A stretch of DNA of 48,528 nucleotides, from positions 1-48,528 of the forward strand of contig CAMKTS010000023.1 of assembly GCA_946415755.1 (NCBI GenBank). The letters run 5' to 3'. Every line of letters begins with the position of its first letter. Within the stretch, counting starts at the first letter, position 1. The notes under the pieces were generated by a model that was not told where the DNA came from, did no database searches, and saw only the letters and a program-made list of their open reading frames with translations. The DNA comes from an uncultured Prevotella sp. Its GTDB lineage: Bacteria; Bacteroidota; Bacteroidia; Bacteroidales; Bacteroidaceae. Position numbers and translations under genes: made by a program. Shown here piece after piece: positions 17,996 through 25,719 of this stretch.

Positions 17996-18026
17996 TTGCA
18001 CAAGAGCAAGATTTTGATTACTTTTG
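17996..18026 (+). promoter_or_regulatory. Promoter of the nucleotidyltransferase-nrnA pair
   Basis: TTG (17996-17998) and TACTTTTG (18019-18026) are separated by 20 bp. The leader is about 65 nt. Confidence 0.72.
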
Positions 18027-18095
18027 CACACGGAGAGACGAATAGAACTACAAGATAAATACATCAAAGATTATTAAAAAATAGATTAAACGAGA

Positions 18096-19037
18096 ATGAA
18101 ACCGACATTATTTCTACTTGCAGCAGGCATGGGCAGCCGATATGGCGGCCTAAAGCAGCTGGACGGTCTGGGCCCCAATGGCGAGACCATTATGGACTAT
18201 AGTATCTATGATGCCATACAGGCTGGATTCGGCAAGATAGTATGGGTAATCAGAAAGGACTTCGAAGAGCAGTTCCGCACGCAGATTCTCTCGAAATACG
18301 AAGACAAAATACCGTGTGAGCTGTGCTTCCAGGGGCTGGACGCGCTGCCAGAGGGCTTCAGCGTGCCGGAAGGCCGACAGAAACCGTGGGGTACCAACCA
18401 CGCCGTGCTGATGGGAAAGGGCGTAATCAGGGAGCCGTTCTGCGTGATTAACTGCGACGACTTCTACAACCGTGATGCCTTCATGGTAATCGGCAAGTTC
18501 CTATCGGAACTGCCCGAAGGTGCCAGAAACCAGTATGCCATGGTGGGATTCCGCGTGGGCAACACGCTGAGTGAGAATGGTACCGTGGCCCGTGGCATCT
18601 GCTCGAAGGACGCTGCTGACTGTCTGACAACGGTGGTGGAGCGAACGGAGATTGTGCGCTGTGCTGCCGACGGCTCGAATGTCGGTGCCGCCACAGAGGC
18701 CATCCGCTACAAGGATGAGCAGGGACATTGGGTGGCCGTGGATGACAACACGCCGGTGTCGATGAACATGTGGGGCTTCACACCCGACTACTTCGAGTAT
18801 TCGGAGGAGTATTTCAAGGAGTTCCTGGGCGACCCGAAGAACATGGAGAACCTCAAGGCCGAGTTCTTCATACCCCTGATGGTGAACAAGCTGATTGTCG
18901 AGAAGACAGCTTCGGTGAAGGTGCTCGACACCACGTCGAAGTGGTTTGGAGTGACCTATGCTGCCGACCGTGAAGACACCGTGAAGCGCATCGGACAGCT
19001 CGTGGCAGATGGCGTGTACCCCAACAAGCTCTTCTGA
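18096..19037 (+). CDS. Sugar-phosphate nucleotidyltransferase-like protein
   Basis: The 313-residue protein opens with the nucleotidyltransferase signature LLAAGMGSRYGGLKQ (about 7-21), with an acidic metal-site segment CVINCDDFYN near residue 115. The fold is GT-A/Rossmann-like, as in glucose-1-phosphate nucleotidyltransferases. It lacks the hexapeptide-repeat C-terminal domain of GlmU-like enzymes. The sugar and nucleotide cannot be told. It is followed after 3 bases by nrnA, so the two are co-transcribed. Confidence 0.82.
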   Translation: MKPTLFLLAAGMGSRYGGLKQLDGLGPNGETIMDYSIYDAIQAGFGKIVWVIRKDFEEQFRTQILSKYEDKIPCELCFQGLDALPEGFSVPEGRQKPWGTNHAVLMGKGVIREPFCVINCDDFYNRDAFMVIGKFLSELPEGARNQYAMVGFRVGNTLSENGTVARGICSKDAADCLTTVVERTEIVRCAADGSNVGAATEAIRYKDEQGHWVAVDDNTPVSMNMWGFTPDYFEYSEEYFKEFLGDPKNMENLKAEFFIPLMVNKLIVEKTASVKVLDTTSKWFGVTYAADREDTVKRIGQLVADGVYPNKLF

Positions 19038-19040
19038 ACT

Positions 19041-20075
19041 ATGCTACAACCCGTGATGACAGAGAGGGAGTGCGAAATGTTGCGCTCCCTCATCAATGAT
19101 GCGACAACCATCGTGTTGTGCTGTCACCAAAACCCCGACGGCGATGCCATCGGCTCGATGATGGGACTGGCAGAGGTGTTGCGCACGCAGGGAAAGGAAC
19201 CCCTGATGGTGGCTCCCGACCAGTATCCTGACTATCTGCAATGGATGCCCAACTCCGAGAAGATTGTGCGCTACGATAAAAGGAAGGAATACGTGGACAA
19301 TGTGTTGAAGATTGCCGACATCGTGTTTTGTCTGGACTTCAACACGCTGTCGCGCACGGCAGAAATGGAGGAGGTCCTGAGAAAATCGCCCGCACAGAAG
19401 GTGCTCATCGACCACCACCTGGATCCCGACGTGGAGGCCGTGCTGTCAATCAGCTATCCGGCCATGTCGTCGACCTGTGAGTTGGTGTTTCGCATCGTGT
19501 GGCAGCTGGGACTCTACGAACAGCAGGGCAAGCACTTCGCAGGACCTGTTTACTGCGGCATGATGACTGATACGGGGGCCTTCACCTTCAACTCGAATGC
19601 ACCGGAGGTGTTCTACATCATCAGCCAGCTGCTCACCAAACGCATCGACAAGGACAGGATCTACCGTAACGTGTATCATAACTACAGCGAGCACCGGCTG
19701 AGGCTGGTGGGGCACGTGCTGTGCAATCGCTTAGTGGTTGACCAGCAGCACCACGCTTCATACTTCACGCTGACGGCAGAAGACCAGCAGCGCTTCCACT
19801 TCGTCAAGGGTGATTCAGAGGGCATCGTGAACATGCCGCTGCAAATCAAGGGGCTGAAACTCAGCATCTCGCTGCGTGAGGACAGGGAGAAAAAGAACCT
19901 GATATGGGTAAGCCTGAGGTCGGTAGACGACGTGCCCTGCAATGAGATGGCAATGCAGTTCTTCGAAGGCGGTGGCCACCTCCATGCTTCCGGAGGGCGC
20001 GTCCACGGTAGCATGGAGGATGCCGTGGAAACGGTGAAAAAGTGCATAGAAGCCTTTGCCGACACGTTAAAGTAG
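19041..20075 (+). CDS. nrnA: DHH-family phosphoesterase NrnA (nanoRNase/pAp phosphatase)
   Basis: The 344-residue protein has DHH motifs: HQNPDGDAIG (H29, D33, D35), a metal Asp in CLDFN (D99), and LIDHH (D124-H126). The C-terminal DHHA1 domain ends with GGGHLHASGG. NrnA-type enzymes degrade 2-5-mer RNAs (completing mRNA decay or c-di-nucleotide breakdown) and remove the 3' phosphate of pAp using Mn2+. Length and order of domains match. The start ATG is 3 bases after the stop of the nucleotidyltransferase gene. Confidence 0.92.
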   Translation: MLQPVMTERECEMLRSLINDATTIVLCCHQNPDGDAIGSMMGLAEVLRTQGKEPLMVAPDQYPDYLQWMPNSEKIVRYDKRKEYVDNVLKIADIVFCLDFNTLSRTAEMEEVLRKSPAQKVLIDHHLDPDVEAVLSISYPAMSSTCELVFRIVWQLGLYEQQGKHFAGPVYCGMMTDTGAFTFNSNAPEVFYIISQLLTKRIDKDRIYRNVYHNYSEHRLRLVGHVLCNRLVVDQQHHASYFTLTAEDQQRFHFVKGDSEGIVNMPLQIKGLKLSISLREDREKKNLIWVSLRSVDDVPCNEMAMQFFEGGGHLHASGGRVHGSMEDAVETVKKCIEAFADTLK

Positions 20076-20130
20076 CATAAAAAACAACGTGTGCCTTATC
20101 GACTATAGCCCGTTGTTGGAAAAAAAGTAG

Positions 20131-20138
20131 TAATTTTG
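20131..20138 (+). promoter_or_regulatory. -7 box before the DUF4827-glmM pair
   Basis: TAATTTTG lies 30 bp before the start codon at 20169. A TTG at 20113-20115 is closer than the usual spacing. Confidence 0.55.
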
Positions 20139-20168
20139 CTGCCGATAACAGAAAAAGCAGAAAAGAAC

Positions 20169-20834
20169 ATGAAGAAAACAACGTATACACTCTTGCTGGC
20201 CATCATGGCCCTGTGTAGCACCAGCTGTAGCAAAACCGAAACATATGCCGACCTGAAGGAAAAGGAGAGAGACGCCATCGCCAGGTTCATCTATGCCCAG
20301 GGCATACAGGTAATCAGCGAAGCACAGTTCATAGCGCAGGGCAATGTCACTGACCTCACGGCCAACCAGTTCGTGTACTTCGAGCGCAATGGCTGCTACA
20401 TGCAGATTGTGAGAAAGGGATGCGGCAGCATGCTCGAGAACAACAAGACGGTGAACCTACTGTGCCGGTTCATGGAGAAGAACATCATGACCGACTCCGT
20501 GCTGGTGCGTAACGACCGCGTGAACTACATGTACAACAGCACCTACGGCACCTACGACACATCGACCTATCTGGACAAGATGACCGTTATGCGGACAGGG
20601 TCACAGTTTACGGCATCCTTTGTGCAGGGCATGATGTACCAGTATCATGGCTCGGCATCGGTACCGGCAGGATGGCTGGTGCCGCTGAACTACATCAACG
20701 TGGGACGCCCGGAAAACGACGGCGACGAGGTGTCGAAGGTGCGGCTCATCGTGCCACACTCGCAGGGTACGGCAGATGCTACGTCGAGCGTATACCCCTG
20801 CTACTATGAGATAACCTATGTGAAGGAAAAGTAA
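20169..20834 (+). CDS. DUF4827-type lipoprotein
   Basis: The 221-residue product begins MKKTTYTLLLAIMALCSTSC, a lipoprotein signal with Cys20 as the lipidated residue. The body recalls DUF4827 proteins of Bacteroides, which I remember as a family with an FKBP-like fold and often next to glmM. Function is unknown. It precedes glmM by 22 bp. The start at 20169 is preferred because an upstream in-frame ATG (20136) lies within the -7 box and would spoil the signal peptide. Confidence 0.75.
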   Translation: MKKTTYTLLLAIMALCSTSCSKTETYADLKEKERDAIARFIYAQGIQVISEAQFIAQGNVTDLTANQFVYFERNGCYMQIVRKGCGSMLENNKTVNLLCRFMEKNIMTDSVLVRNDRVNYMYNSTYGTYDTSTYLDKMTVMRTGSQFTASFVQGMMYQYHGSASVPAGWLVPLNYINVGRPENDGDEVSKVRLIVPHSQGTADATSSVYPCYYEITYVKEK

Positions 20835-20856
20835 AAAGGCAGAAAAGTAAATCACT

Positions 20857-22317
20857 ATGACATTAATCAAATCAATCTCCGGAATAAGGGGAACCATAGG
20901 TGGACCAACGGGTGACACGCTCAATCCACTGGATATCGTGAAGTTTACCACGGCGTATGCCATGTTTATCAGGAAAAACCTTTCCACCCCTGTCAAAGGA
21001 GGGGCTGCAGAGAACGACAACCGTAAGATGAACATTGTGGTGGGTCGCGACGGACGTATCTCGGGACCGATGGTTAGAGACGTGGTATGCGGCACGCTGG
21101 TGGGAATGGGCATCGACGTGACAGATATCGGCTATGCCTCGACTCCCACTACCGAATTGGCAGTACGCATGAGCGGAGCCGACGGTGGCATCATCATCAC
21201 CGCATCCCATAACCCACGCCAGTGGAATGCCTTGAAGCTGCTGAACGGAGAGGGAGAGTTCCTCACAGCTGCCGACGGACAGGCCGTGCTGGACATGGCT
21301 GCACGCGAGGACTTCCACTATGCAGAGGTAGACCAGCTGGGGCATGTCACCATAGACAATAGCTATGACGACCGTCACGTGCAGGCCGTGCTCGACCTGA
21401 GGCTTGTCAATGCAGAGGCCATCAGAAAGGCTGGATTCCGCGTATGCGTAGACAGCATCAACTCGGTAGGAGGACTGATACTGCCCAAACTGCTGGATAA
21501 GCTGGGAGTGAGCTACTGCTTCCTGAACGGAGAGGTGACAGGCGACTTCGCACACAATCCGGAACCCTTGGAGAAAAACCTGAAGGGCATCATGGACGAG
21601 ATGCGTACCGGCAAGTATGACCTGGGTATCGTGGTAGACCCCGACGTAGACCGACTGGCATTCATCAGCGAGGATGGCAGCATGTTTGGCGAGGAGTATA
21701 CCCTGGTGAGCGTGGCAGACTATGTGCTGTCGGAAATGAGAAAAGAGAAAGGAGAAAAGGGAAGTGACGGACAGCCGCTCACTACCGTGTCGAACCTCAG
21801 TTCGACAAGGGCATTGAGGGATGTCACTGAGAAGTACGGCGGCAGCTACAGTGCTGCGGCTGTAGGCGAGGTGAACGTCACCACGAAGATGAAGGAGGTG
21901 GGAGCCGTCATCGGCGGCGAAGGCAATGGCGGAGTCATCTATCCCGAAAGCCACTATGGCCGCGATGCACTGGTGGGTATCGCCCTCTTCCTGACCTCAT
22001 TGGCACAGAAGGGCTGCAAGGTGAGCGAGTTGCGCAACACATTCCCCGACTACCAGATTGCCAAGAACCGTATCGACCTTACACCGGAGACCAACGTTGA
22101 TGCTATCCTGGTGAAGGTGAAGGAGATGTTTGCAAAGGACTCCTCGGCACAGGTTAACGACATTGACGGCGTGAAGATTGACTTCCCCGACAGCTGGGTA
22201 CACCTGCGCAAGTCGAATACCGAGCCGATTATCCGCGTGTACAGCGAGGCTGCCACCATGGAGCGTGCCGATGAGCTGGGCAAGCAACTGATGAAGGTGG
22301 TGTACGACATGCAGTAA
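20857..22317 (+). CDS. glmM: Phosphoglucosamine mutase GlmM
   Basis: The 486-residue alpha-D-phosphohexomutase interconverts glucosamine-6-phosphate and glucosamine-1-phosphate for UDP-GlcNAc, hence peptidoglycan and lipopolysaccharide. Motifs: active phosphoserine TASHNP (S117), metal loop DPDVDR, sugar loop GEGNGGVIYP, and phosphate loop RKSNTEPIIRVY. It is about 24 residues longer than Bacteroides orthologues as I remember them. The excess falls in two places coded by repeat-like DNA: residues about 41-51 (NLSTPVKGGAA) and about 293-302 (EMRKEKGEKG). Both lie away from the active-site motifs, so activity is probably kept. A phosphomannomutase/phosphoglucomutase activity is the alternative. 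Confidence 0.92.
   Translation: MTLIKSISGIRGTIGGPTGDTLNPLDIVKFTTAYAMFIRKNLSTPVKGGAAENDNRKMNIVVGRDGRISGPMVRDVVCGTLVGMGIDVTDIGYASTPTTELAVRMSGADGGIIITASHNPRQWNALKLLNGEGEFLTAADGQAVLDMAAREDFHYAEVDQLGHVTIDNSYDDRHVQAVLDLRLVNAEAIRKAGFRVCVDSINSVGGLILPKLLDKLGVSYCFLNGEVTGDFAHNPEPLEKNLKGIMDEMRTGKYDLGIVVDPDVDRLAFISEDGSMFGEEYTLVSVADYVLSEMRKEKGEKGSDGQPLTTVSNLSSTRALRDVTEKYGGSYSAAAVGEVNVTTKMKEVGAVIGGEGNGGVIYPESHYGRDALVGIALFLTSLAQKGCKVSELRNTFPDYQIAKNRIDLTPETNVDAILVKVKEMFAKDSSAQVNDIDGVKIDFPDSWVHLRKSNTEPIIRVYSEAATMERADELGKQLMKVVYDMQ
20977..21008 (+). repeat. C/G-rich mini-repeat inside glmM
   Basis: The stretch contains CCACCCCTGTCAAAGGAGGG, of the same style as the radA insert at 41429-41453 and the intergenic C-rich repeats at 40412-40485. 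It encodes residues about 41-51, absent from GlmM orthologues as I recall them. Confidence 0.6.
21732..21760 (+). repeat. A/G-rich interspersed repeat inside glmM
   Basis: GGAAATGAGAAAAGAGAAAG and the following bases match the copy at 10386-10413 with one substitution over most of its length and give the same peptide EMRKEKGE in frame. Confidence 0.72.
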
Positions 22318-22335
22318 ACATCATCACAATGAATT

Positions 22336-22373
22336 ATGATAATAGCCGACCCCGCAGGGTCGGCTATTATCAT
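22336..22373. terminator. Perfect 17-bp hairpin between convergent genes
   Basis: ATGATAATAGCCGACCC (22336-22352) and its exact complement (22357-22373) enclose the loop CGCA. It lies between glmM and the convergent minus-strand gene. There is no T tract on either side, so it may be an atypical bidirectional terminator or an mRNA 3'-end stabiliser. Confidence 0.6.
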
Positions 22374-22389
22374 GTATTTCTGGCCGATG

Positions 22390-23553
22390 TTATTCTTCCT
22401 GCTTGTAAATCAGCTCCTTGACGAGCGTCTTCATCTTGCCGTCCTTGAACGTGAGCACTACCTTGGAGATGGCCAAGTCGACCATGCCGTCGGGAACATT
22501 GATTTTGCTGTCGTTCCACGTCCACGACTTGGTTTCGAACATCTCAACAGGTCCCATTGCCCTCAGTTTGCCGGTCTTCTTCGTGTTACCGGCGGCATCC
22601 TTGATATTGAAGAAGACATCAATGCACTTGATGGCCTTCTTGTTCGTATTGGTATAGCTGAAATCGAAGAGCAACGTGTTGTCCATGAAGTCGAAACCCC
22701 AGCTGTCGACATAGCCCCACGGAGCCTTTGCGCTTACCTCTTCAGAGTGCTTGGTATAGTGCTCAGTATTGAAGGCGCGCACATAGTCAGGACTCAGATA
22801 CGTGTTCTGGCTGAGACTGTCGCTGAAAATCTTCACATGATAGGTGTACTTGGAGTCATGGCGGAGCTTCGGGTTGATCATGCACAGGTGCATCTTCTGG
22901 TACTGGTAGCCCATGATGCCGTTGACTGTCTGCGTGTGGTAGATGGTGTCGTTGAAGATACCCTCGCAATGGATGGTAGGCTCATACACTTGATGGCCGC
23001 AGTCCGTACACTCCAAACCAATCTTGTTGACGGGAACCTTGTGCCAGTCGTGAGACTCGCGGTAGTTCAGGTCGACAGCCTTCTGGAAAGCCTTTTGGAT
23101 GCTGTCCTGGCGAATCTTCTCCAAAGAGTCGCGCCTAATCTTGTCGACAGAGTCCTTACGGTGCTGGCGGATGGCATTGTTGAGCGACTCGAAGCGCTCC
23201 TCCAAAGCACGGGTGACGCGCGCCACCTCTTGGTCGACCTGCTCTTCCTCCAACATAGGAGCCAGTTTGCTGGTGCGATAAATCTTGGCATAGTCCTTGT
23301 TCAGCACAATCTGGTAGTTACCGCTCTCTGTCTGAACATACAGGTTGGAAGACTTCTTGTCGAAGCCATACATCGACACGACCTGGTCTACCCTGTCGAC
23401 CAGTGCCCCGGCTTTCTTCTGGTAGAAGCCGTCGCTGCCTTTCTCGTAGGCTACGATGACTTTCCTGACCAAGGAGTTCGTATTGTCAAACTGTGCCAGA
23501 CACGACATGCTGAGGAACATCAGCAAGAGTGTAAGAACGTTTTTTCTTATCAT
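22390..23553 (-). CDS. Exported protein of unknown function with a charged helix
   Basis: The 387-residue product begins with a signal sequence (MIRKNVLTLLLMFLSMSCLAQ); the Cys at 18 lies in a poor lipobox, so signal peptidase I cleavage after LAQ or lipidation are both possible. Residues about 90-155 are strongly charged and helical (RKDSVDKIRRDSLEKIRQDS), a likely coiled coil. A CTDCG pair may bind metal. The C-terminal half is rich in beta strand (DFSYTNTNKKAIKCIDVFFN). I do not recognise the family. It is monocistronic and converges on glmM. Confidence 0.75.
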   Translation of the reverse strand: MIRKNVLTLLLMFLSMSCLAQFDNTNSLVRKVIVAYEKGSDGFYQKKAGALVDRVDQVVSMYGFDKKSSNLYVQTESGNYQIVLNKDYAKIYRTSKLAPMLEEEQVDQEVARVTRALEERFESLNNAIRQHRKDSVDKIRRDSLEKIRQDSIQKAFQKAVDLNYRESHDWHKVPVNKIGLECTDCGHQVYEPTIHCEGIFNDTIYHTQTVNGIMGYQYQKMHLCMINPKLRHDSKYTYHVKIFSDSLSQNTYLSPDYVRAFNTEHYTKHSEEVSAKAPWGYVDSWGFDFMDNTLLFDFSYTNTNKKAIKCIDVFFNIKDAAGNTKKTGKLRAMGPVEMFETKSWTWNDSKINVPDGMVDLAISKVVLTFKDGKMKTLVKELIYKQEE

Positions 23554-23644
23554 AGTTTCTGTCTCATTATACAAAAATCGCTGCAAAGTTATACAAAATA
23601 TATTAAATAGAGCACATTTTTACCAAATTCTTACATTATTTAAT

Positions 23645-23670
23645 AAAAAAGCCTCCCCAGTTGGGGAGGC
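23645..23670 (-). terminator. Terminator of aldA
   Basis: GCCTCCCC (23651-23658) pairs with GGGGAGGC (23663-23670); on the minus strand the stem is followed by TTTTTT. Confidence 0.88.
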
Positions 23671-23698
23671 AGAAATGTAGCGCGGAAGCCGCTCTGTC

Positions 23699-25138
23699 TT
23701 ACTCGTAGTGGGTGTCGAGGTAAGTGACATGGGTGACGAGGTACTCCTCGATGCCATGTTTGCCGTCGGCACCACCGATACCACTCTTCTTCACACCGGC
23801 ATGGAAGCCCTGCATGGCCTCGAAGTGCTCACGGTTGATGTAGGTCTCGCCAAACTCCAGCTCACGGGCCACACGGGCTGCAGTGTCGATATCCTTGGTG
23901 AAGACACTCGATGCCAGACCGTATTCGCAGTCGTTTGCCCACTGGATGGCCTGCTCGATGCCGTCGAACTCTACCAGAGGAATCACGGGACCAAACGTCT
24001 CCTCGTGGATGATATCCATGTCCTGTGTGCAGTTGTCCAAAACGGTGGCAGCATAGAAGTATCCTTTTGTGCCTACGCGTTTGCCGCCGCACAGCAACTT
24101 GGCACCCTGCTTGATGGCACGCTCTACTTTCTCGGTCACGCTCTCCAGGGCACGGGCCTCTACCAACGGACCCATGTCGACGGTATGATCCTGGCAGACA
24201 TCGCCCACCTTGACGGCCGACATCTTCTCGACCAGTATCTTTGTGAATTCGGCTTTCACCTCCTTCTGTACATATACGCGCTCGGCATTGTTGCAAATCT
24301 GACCGTTGTTGCCGATACGGGAGTCGACAATCCACTGGGCAGCCTTCTCCAGGTCGGCATCCTTGCAGACGATGGCGGGAGCCTTGCCACCCAGTTCGAG
24401 GCTCACCTTCGTGATGTTCTTCGAAGCTGCGGCCATGATGCTCTCGCCGGCACCTACAGAACCTGTTACGCTGACGATGTCAATCTTGGGTGAGCCAGCC
24501 ATCTCGTTGCCGATGACGCTGCCCTTACCCGTCACGATGTTGATGACACCCTTAGGCAGTCCCACCTTGTCGACCACTTCGCCGAATACGGTACAGTTCT
24601 CAGGAGTGAGCTGCGAGGGCTTGATGACGATGGTACAGCCGGCAATCAGCGCAGCACCGGCCTTACGGGCAATGAGGAAGAACGGGAAGTTCCACGGCAG
24701 GATGCCAGCCACCACGCCGATGGGTTTCTTTGAGAGGAAGATGGTCTCGTTAGGACGGTCGCTGGGGATAATCTCTCCCTCGATGTGGCGCGCGAAGGAG
24801 GCCATGTAGTCGAAATACTCGGCTGTCACGTCTACCTCGATGGTAGCCCATGTGATGGTCTTACCCTGTTCGCGCATGATGATGTCGATAAACTCCTCGC
24901 GACGTTCGCGAATACCATTGGCCAGCTTCTTCAGCCATCCGGCACGCTCAATGGCAGGTGTCTTGCCCCATGCCTTCTGGGCAGCACGGGCTGCATCCAG
25001 CGCACGGTTTACATCCTCGATGGTGCCGTTGGGCTGACGGGAGATGACTTCTTCCGTAGAGGGGTTCAACACATCAATCCATTGGCCGTTGCTGCTCTGG
25101 CAGAACTGGCCGTCAATGTACATTCTCAGGTCTTTCAT
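23699..25138 (-). CDS. aldA: Lactaldehyde/glycolaldehyde dehydrogenase AldA
   Basis: The 479-residue aldehyde dehydrogenase has the same length as E. coli AldA and, from memory, is similar along its whole length (opening MYIDGQF, middle LPWNFPFFLIARK, end GIGGADGKHGIEEYL). Catalytic residues are seen: E248 in SLELGGK and nucleophile C282 in GQICNNAERV; N150 lies in LPWNF. It oxidises L-lactaldehyde to lactate (fucose and rhamnose breakdown) or glycolaldehyde to glycolate with NAD+ in the cytosol. No fucose or rhamnose genes are adjacent, so it stands alone with its own promoter and terminator. Confidence 0.92.
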   Translation of the reverse strand: MKDLRMYIDGQFCQSSNGQWIDVLNPSTEEVISRQPNGTIEDVNRALDAARAAQKAWGKTPAIERAGWLKKLANGIRERREEFIDIIMREQGKTITWATIEVDVTAEYFDYMASFARHIEGEIIPSDRPNETIFLSKKPIGVVAGILPWNFPFFLIARKAGAALIAGCTIVIKPSQLTPENCTVFGEVVDKVGLPKGVINIVTGKGSVIGNEMAGSPKIDIVSVTGSVGAGESIMAAASKNITKVSLELGGKAPAIVCKDADLEKAAQWIVDSRIGNNGQICNNAERVYVQKEVKAEFTKILVEKMSAVKVGDVCQDHTVDMGPLVEARALESVTEKVERAIKQGAKLLCGGKRVGTKGYFYAATVLDNCTQDMDIIHEETFGPVIPLVEFDGIEQAIQWANDCEYGLASSVFTKDIDTAARVARELEFGETYINREHFEAMQGFHAGVKKSGIGGADGKHGIEEYLVTHVTYLDTHYE

Positions 25139-25179
25139 ACGTGTATCGTTTTTAGTTGTTAAGTAGTATTTTCGTTCCG

Positions 25180-25187
25180 CAAATGTA
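25180..25187 (-). promoter_or_regulatory. -7 box of aldA
   Basis: TACATTTG is read on the minus strand, 41 bp before the aldA start codon. No clear -33 TTTG is seen. Confidence 0.55.
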
Positions 25188-25236
25188 CAAAAAAAAAAGG
25201 AGACAGCTATCAGCAGACCCCTATTTTTATGATTTA

Positions 25237-25719
25237 TTATAGTTCAGCCTTGCTAACGGGCTTCTGGCGCTTGCTTTCCAGATAGATTTCAAGGCGTTTC
25301 TCCAACGGCATGTGGGCATACGTTTTCCATCCGGTGGCCTCTCCACCAGGCTGCAGATAGTTAAGGTCGTTCATGTGGGCGTAGGCCTCCATCTCGAAAG
25401 GGTTTAGCAGGTAACCGGCATTCCGAAGATGCTTGCGGTAGCGGCAACCCTTGAGCCAGAACACGAAGTAACACCAATAGAAACGGAGCCATGAGTCGTG
25501 TGTGGAGCGCGCCTGGTAGAGATGTATCATCTCATGGTTCTTCATATAGCTGAAGCGCTTGTTGAACGCTTCAGCCTCCTGGATGGAATGGGTGATGATG
25601 TGGCCGAAGAACGTCAGACCGTCGTAACCCTTCGGAATCCAGCGTGGCTTGCTCACAGCCTGCATGTCGGAGATGCGACTAGGACGTGCCGCTCGCAGCA
25701 TCATCAGTAGGATATTCAT
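25237..25719 (-). CDS. Small HExxH protein, possible zinc metallopeptidase
   Basis: The 160-residue protein contains HEMIH (H62, E63, H66), a zinc-peptidase signature, followed about 43-45 residues later by NPFEMEAYAH, where E109 or E111 could be the third zinc ligand. An aromatic, partly hydrophobic stretch (residues about 77-91, WLRFYWCYFVFWLKG) could lie on or in the membrane. There is no signal peptide. It overlaps the metY stop by 4 bases (ATGA), so it is translationally coupled to metY. I know of no established link between such a protein and methionine synthesis. The family is not recognised and activity is inference. Confidence 0.7.
   Translation of the reverse strand: MNILLMMLRAARPSRISDMQAVSKPRWIPKGYDGLTFFGHIITHSIQEAEAFNKRFSYMKNHEMIHLYQARSTHDSWLRFYWCYFVFWLKGCRYRKHLRNAGYLLNPFEMEAYAHMNDLNYLQPGGEATGWKTYAHMPLEKRLEIYLESKRQKPVSKAEL

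Noticed and set aside
15662..18067. 801-codon open frame on the minus strand opposite tamL
   Set aside because: It has no homology that I recognise, no start signals, and lies wholly opposite a clear Omp85 gene; long antisense frames arise from the GC-rich codon use here.
23651..23670. C-rich hairpin after aldA as another copy of the interspersed C-rich repeat
   Set aside because: It is a compact 8-bp stem followed by T6 and is fully explained as a terminator, though similarity in base composition remains.
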